Shown here: positions 5,158 to 8,110 of the stretch, one piece after another
Layout of the letters: each line of letters begins with the position of its first letter
Position numbering within the stretch: position 1 is the stretch's first letter
From: an uncultured Collinsella sp.
GTDB lineage: Bacteria; Actinomycetota; Coriobacteriia; Coriobacteriales; Coriobacteriaceae
Reading direction: 5' to 3'
Assembly (NCBI GenBank): GCA_902491565.1
Contig: CABUIE010000029.1
Span: 1-8,110 of the forward strand
DNA length: 8,110 nt
Program-made: the position numbers and the translations under genes
The notes under the pieces: generated by a model
The model's input: the letters and a program-made list of their open reading frames with translations, nothing else
The model's database searches: none
What the model was told of the DNA's origin: nothing

Positions 5158-6921
5158 TTACTTGCTCGCGAACAGCCAGATCAGGATGATCACCAGAATC
5201 ACGGCGATGATGCAGGCGATGGCGCCGGTGAATTTGATGCGTGAGTCGCGGGTACGCTCGCGCACCGCGTCCTCGGTGGCCTCGAGCTGGGCGACTTCTC
5301 GCTCGGTCTCGGCGTGTTCGGCTTTGTCTCGGGCCAAGGACCCTGCAAGCGACTCAGTGATCTTTGGGTGGTCGTGTACCTCGGTCGCCTGTTCGATAAT
5401 CGACTGCGCATGCGCGGCATCTGCTTGGGCGTTGGCGATGCTCTGCTCTTGGTCGCGGCGTGCCTTGTCCTCGGCAGCGATCTTCTCGTGCAGTTCGCGC
5501 TGACGCGTCGCGGCGGCAGTCTTCGCCGTCTGCAGCTCGTCGCGCGCGGCATCAGCCTCAGTCGTCACGGCTTGGTGCGCGCGTTTGGCTTCGGCAATGG
5601 GGGCTTGAGCCTGCTCGACGGCCTGCTCGGCTGCGGCAAGCGAGTGCTCAAGGTCGGCGGTGATGCGCGGGACATCTTCTTCGGCTTTACGCAGGGCATC
5701 TGCCGTGTCGGAGATCTGCATCGAGAGCTCGCTGGTGCGCACCGTATAGTTGGCGGGATTTGCCGAGGGATTGCGTTGCAGCTCGGCATACTCATGACGC
5801 AGCGTCTCGAGCTGGGCGCGCGTGGCGTCGACGGTTTGTTGTGCGGCGGCAATGCCGGCGTCTCGCTCGGCCTTCACCTTGTCGCGGATGCGCTTGGAAT
5901 CCTCAAGACGTCGAATGAGGCGGTTGCCGGTCTCGCGCGAGCTCGCCTCGCGGGCCTCCACGGCATCGAGCGCGGCTTTCAGCCGGAGCTCAGTCGCGTC
6001 ATCCTCTGTCTTCATTTGTTCGAACTGACTCTTGAGCTCTGTCGCTTTGGCGGCGTGGGCATCACGGTCAATCTCGGCGGCCGCTGCAGTCTTTTGGGCC
6101 GTGGCAATCGCCTGGCGCTGGTCGGCGACGATCTGGTCGTAGCGGCCTGCGATATCCTGGCGCGTCTCGAGTTCCTCGGCCTGATCGGCAATGCGCTGCT
6201 CAAGTTCGGTCAGATGGGCGCGGGCATCGGCAAGTGCCTTTTTCGCGGCGTTCATCTCGCGCATGGCCGAGGCACCCTGGGCGATAAAGGTGCCCACGGC
6301 GTTCGCGGTGTTCGAGACAGCGGTCCCCAGATCGCGACTCGCGGCGGGGGAGTGGGGGACGGTCGGGCGAGTGGTGTCGGCAGCGTCCGCATCGGCAGTC
6401 TGCGGCGCGGCGATATTGCCGGTACCGCCCTCGACCACAGAAAAGCCTGCTGCGTGCGGATCGACCGCATCGGCGCCAATCGTGGGGTGCTCGAGCTGCA
6501 GAAATGAGGGCATGGTGCTGCCCTGGTCGGCAACCGGAGTCTCGCCGGGCACAAAGGTCGAGGCCGCCTCGGCGGCCTCCTCTTCCTCGGCATCAATATC
6601 GGCATCGGCGACGGCGTCTTTCATCGCTTTGACAGCATCCATCATGGAGTCCATGACGGCATCGAGCTCTTCTTCCGAAGAGACCTCGATGGGGCCCGCT
6701 GCTTGCGGGACGTCGTCCTGTACAGGGGCGTCGTCCTGAGCGGGCGCATCGTCGTTTTGCTCATCGGCGTTTTCTGTTTCGGGGGTTTCCGCCGTAGCGC
6801 TTTCGTCCAAGATGGGGTCGTCGATGTCGATACCATCGCAGGTCACAGCGTCAGTATCTGCGGTGACGTCTGCGGGATCATCAATATGCTGTTGAGTCTG
6901 GGGGTCCAGCTCGTCTGTCAT
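5158..6921 (-). CDS. acidic coiled-coil protein with a C-terminal membrane anchor, unknown function
   Basis: A 587-residue protein that I do not recognise as a named family. Residues 1-120 are very rich in Asp/Glu and include a short hexad repeat, DDAPAQ DDAPVQ DDVPQ (57-73). Residues 121-210 are Pro/Thr/Ala-rich and probably disordered. From about 215 to 560 the sequence is Ala/Glu/Gln/Lys/Arg-rich and heptad-like, a long coiled coil interrupted by NPSANPANYT (384-393). One hydrophobic helix (about 565-584, GAIACIIAVILVIILIWLF) ends the protein, preceded by basic RIK and followed by ASK. There is no signal peptide, so a tail-anchored topology with the coiled coil in the cytoplasm is inferred. 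The start is ATG 6921, 9 nt from GAGGAG; ATG 6927 would be only 3 nt away. A scaffold or envelope-associated role is possible but not shown. It is convergent with queA and divergent from the SDR. Confidence 0.8.
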   Translation of the reverse strand: MTDELDPQTQQHIDDPADVTADTDAVTCDGIDIDDPILDESATAETPETENADEQNDDAPAQDDAPVQDDVPQAAGPIEVSSEEELDAVMDSMMDAVKAMKDAVADADIDAEEEEAAEAASTFVPGETPVADQGSTMPSFLQLEHPTIGADAVDPHAAGFSVVEGGTGNIAAPQTADADAADTTRPTVPHSPAASRDLGTAVSNTANAVGTFIAQGASAMREMNAAKKALADARAHLTELEQRIADQAEELETRQDIAGRYDQIVADQRQAIATAQKTAAAAEIDRDAHAAKATELKSQFEQMKTEDDATELRLKAALDAVEAREASSRETGNRLIRRLEDSKRIRDKVKAERDAGIAAAQQTVDATRAQLETLRHEYAELQRNPSANPANYTVRTSELSMQISDTADALRKAEEDVPRITADLEHSLAAAEQAVEQAQAPIAEAKRAHQAVTTEADAARDELQTAKTAAATRQRELHEKIAAEDKARRDQEQSIANAQADAAHAQSIIEQATEVHDHPKITESLAGSLARDKAEHAETEREVAQLEATEDAVRERTRDSRIKFTGAIACIIAVILVIILIWLFASK

Positions 6922-6930
6922 AGGCATGTG

Positions 6931-6936
6931 CTCCTC
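6931..6936 (-). promoter_or_regulatory. ribosome-binding site deciding the start of the coiled-coil protein
   Basis: GAGGAG on the minus strand lies 9 nt before ATG 6921 and 3 nt before ATG 6927, favouring 6921. The frame remains open to 7053, but that stretch has no Shine-Dalgarno and a Cys/Arg-rich composition unlike the acidic N-terminus. Confidence 0.6.
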
Positions 6937-7202
6937 ATCGTTGTTTGTCACCCTATGATAAAGTCTCGCGCCGACATCCCGCGCGCCGCAGCAAAGTTTC
7001 AAAACGTGTTCGATGGCTCGTCGCGTTAACAAAAACTCGGCCGTTCTATTCAATTTTTACTTGACAATCCCTTCGCCGAACGACGTGGTGCCGTTCGCCT
7101 ACCGCGGTCTTTTATTTTCGCTTGAACACGCTAAAGTTGCATCTCAGCTTTTGGCGCGTGAAGTTGGATACGCGCAGTCGGCGGGCGTGCCCGTCGCGAT
7201 TT
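6937..7202. other. divergent intergenic spacer between the coiled-coil gene and the SDR
   Basis: About 265 bp with no convincing gene. The centre (7025-7070) is markedly AT-rich for this genome and contains TTAACA (7026-7031) and TTCAAT (7049-7054) 17 nt apart on the plus strand, a weak promoter candidate for the SDR that would leave a leader of about 155 nt. An exact TTGACA (7061-7066) has no matching -10 box. CGAACG (7077-7082) and CGTTCG (7092-7097) form an inverted repeat that could be an operator. On the minus strand TATCAT (6954-6959) is a possible -10 for the coiled-coil gene. None of these is strong alone. Confidence 0.35.
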
Positions 7203-7209
7203 GAAAGGA
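7203..7209 (+). promoter_or_regulatory. ribosome-binding site of the SDR gene
   Basis: GAAAGGA ends 6 nt before the ATG at 7216. It rules out the in-frame TTG at 7201, which would place the ribosome-binding site inside the coding sequence, and gives the protein the usual MGLFTGKTVIVTGGG start of the family. Confidence 0.7.
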
Positions 7210-7215
7210 CTTTGT

Positions 7216-8016
7216 ATGGGACTTTTCACTGGTAAGACCGTGATCGTCACCGGCGGCGGCAAGGCCACGCTTAAGGACGGTTCCGCTGGCTCCATCGGCT
7301 ACGGCATCGATATCGCATTTGCCAAGGAGGGCGCGAACCTCGTCATCACCGGCCGCAACGTCGCCAAGCTCGAGGCCGCCAAGGAGTCTCTCGAGGCCGA
7401 GTACGGTGTCAAGGTTCTGCCTGTTCAGGCCGATGTCTCGGCTGGTCAGGACAACGAAGCCGTCGTCCAGAACGTCATCGACAAGGCCATTGAGGAATTC
7501 GGCCGCATCGACGCCGTCGTCAACAATGCTCAGGCCAGCGCCTCGGGCGTGACCATCGCCGATCACACCATGGACCAGTTTAACCTGGCCATTTATTCCG
7601 GTCTGTATGCCACCTATCTGTATATGCAGAAGGCCTATCCGCACCTGAAGGAGACCAAGGGCTCCGTGGTCAACTTTGCCTCGGGCGCCGGCCTGTTTGG
7701 CAACTACGGCCAGTGCAGCTATGCCGCTGCCAAGGAGGGCATCCGCGGTCTGACTCGCGTTGCCGCCAACGAGTGGGGCAAGGACGGCATCAACGTCAAC
7801 ATCGTGTGCCCGCTTGCTTGGACCGCTGCGCTCGAGAACTTCCAGGATGCTTATCCCGAGGCGTTCAAGGCCAACGTCCACATGCCGCCGGCTGGTCACT
7901 ACGGCGACGTCGAGAAGGAAATCGGACGCGTGGTCGTTCAGCTCTGCGGTCCCGACTTTAAGTACATGAACGGCGAGACCGTCACCCTCGAGGGCGGTAT
8001 GGGCCAGCGGCCTTAG
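7216..8016 (+). CDS. short-chain dehydrogenase, 12-alpha-hydroxysteroid dehydrogenase-like
   Basis: A 266-residue classical-length SDR, probably cytosolic and NADP(H)-dependent. It has the Rossmann start VIVTGGGKA (9-17), ITGRN after the second strand (44-48, where arginine favours NADP), NNAQASASG (103-111) in place of the usual NNAG, and the catalytic S156 (NFASGAGLFGN), Y169 and K173 (SYAAAK). The position of the usual catalytic Asn reads IYSGLYAT (126-133). NNAQASASG, IYSGLYAT, the FASGAGLFGN-QCSYAAAKEGIRGL block and the C-terminal TLEGGMGQRP are the pattern I recall from clostridial 12-alpha-HSDH, which reversibly oxidises the 12-hydroxyl of cholic-type bile acids. The substrate assignment is therefore family-based and untested. 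Unlike those enzymes, the glycine-rich loop has about seven extra residues (TLKDGSAG, 18-25) before SIGYG. It is a single-gene unit followed by a hairpin and the dispersed repeat. Confidence 0.82.
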   Translation: MGLFTGKTVIVTGGGKATLKDGSAGSIGYGIDIAFAKEGANLVITGRNVAKLEAAKESLEAEYGVKVLPVQADVSAGQDNEAVVQNVIDKAIEEFGRIDAVVNNAQASASGVTIADHTMDQFNLAIYSGLYATYLYMQKAYPHLKETKGSVVNFASGAGLFGNYGQCSYAAAKEGIRGLTRVAANEWGKDGINVNIVCPLAWTAALENFQDAYPEAFKANVHMPPAGHYGDVEKEIGRVVVQLCGPDFKYMNGETVTLEGGMGQRP

Positions 8017-8029
8017 GGGTTACGTCTCA

Positions 8030-8058
8030 GGTTCCGCCGTTCTAACGAACGGCGGACC
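8030..8058 (+). terminator. hairpin after the SDR gene
   Basis: CCGCCGTTC (8034-8042) pairs perfectly with GAACGGCGG (8047-8055) around a TAAC loop. T8033-A8056 and, past one bulged base, GG (8030-8031) with CC (8057-8058) extend the stem. No T-run follows. Like the hairpin after queA, it ends exactly 3 nt before the conserved 49-nt repeat, although the two hairpins differ in sequence. Confidence 0.6.
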
Positions 8059-8061
8059 AGC

Positions 8062-8110
8062 CGACGCTGCGCGGGCCGCATTTGGACAATCTGACGTTCA
8101 ACTTCAAGGG
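8062..8110. repeat. dispersed palindromic element, left arm, cut by the window edge
   Basis: These 49 bases are identical to 4836-4884 and in the same orientation, and they run to the last base of the window. The right arm of the palindrome would lie just outside. The copy follows the SDR hairpin by 3 nt. Confidence 0.85.

Noticed and set aside
5314..6507. Long plus-strand open frame opposite the coiled-coil gene
   Set aside because: The low-complexity coiled-coil coding strand produces an open complementary frame; no start signal or domain is visible.
7013..7204. 63-codon plus-strand open frame ending at the SDR ribosome-binding site
   Set aside because: No Shine-Dalgarno, no recognisable motif, and it covers the AT-rich putative promoter; a leader peptide cannot be fully excluded.
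7144..7899. Minus-strand open frame opposite the SDR
   Set aside because: The SDR has full catalytic motifs on the plus strand; this is a shadow frame.

Overview
The window looks like a chromosomal segment of a high-GC Gram-positive gut anaerobe, most likely a Collinsella-type member of the Coriobacteriia. This is inferred from strong G/C bias at third codon positions, actinobacterial-style -10 boxes, Shine-Dalgarno starts, the housekeeping genes present, and a short-chain dehydrogenase that closely resembles the 12-alpha-hydroxysteroid dehydrogenases of bile-acid-converting gut bacteria. The genus is an inference; no marker gene in the window settles it.

Layout. Positions 87-2237 (minus) encode a methionyl-tRNA-synthetase-like class I tRNA ligase with a clear HFGH motif but a degenerate KMSKS loop. 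A 132-bp divergent spacer separates it from a plus-strand group: a DUF3267-type membrane zincin-like protein (2370-2936), the epoxyqueuosine reductase queH (2947-3522) and queA (3587-4804). QueA makes epoxyqueuosine on tRNA and QueH reduces it to queuosine, so these two neighbours form the end of the queuosine pathway. Together with the tRNA ligase, three of the six genes act on tRNA.

Positions 4805-5157 separate queA from a convergent gene and hold no credible gene. They hold a stack of palindromic non-coding elements: a perfect 13-bp hairpin touching the queA stop codon, a ~100-nt imperfect palindrome, a tandem GGCACTTGGGGAC repeat, and a stem-loop with a perfect 19-bp stem. The left arm of the ~100-nt element recurs base-for-base over 49 nt at the right edge of the window (8062-8110). 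There it again starts exactly 3 nt after a hairpin that closes the preceding gene, and that hairpin differs in sequence. This dispersed terminator-plus-palindrome unit is the most unusual signal here.

Positions 5158-6921 (minus) encode an unrecognised 587-residue protein: acidic disordered N-terminus, long coiled coil, and a single C-terminal transmembrane helix. A 288-bp divergent spacer follows, then the SDR at 7216-8016 (plus), whose cofactor loop carries a short insertion. No tRNA or rRNA genes, CRISPR arrays, complete insertion sequences or phage genes were seen.
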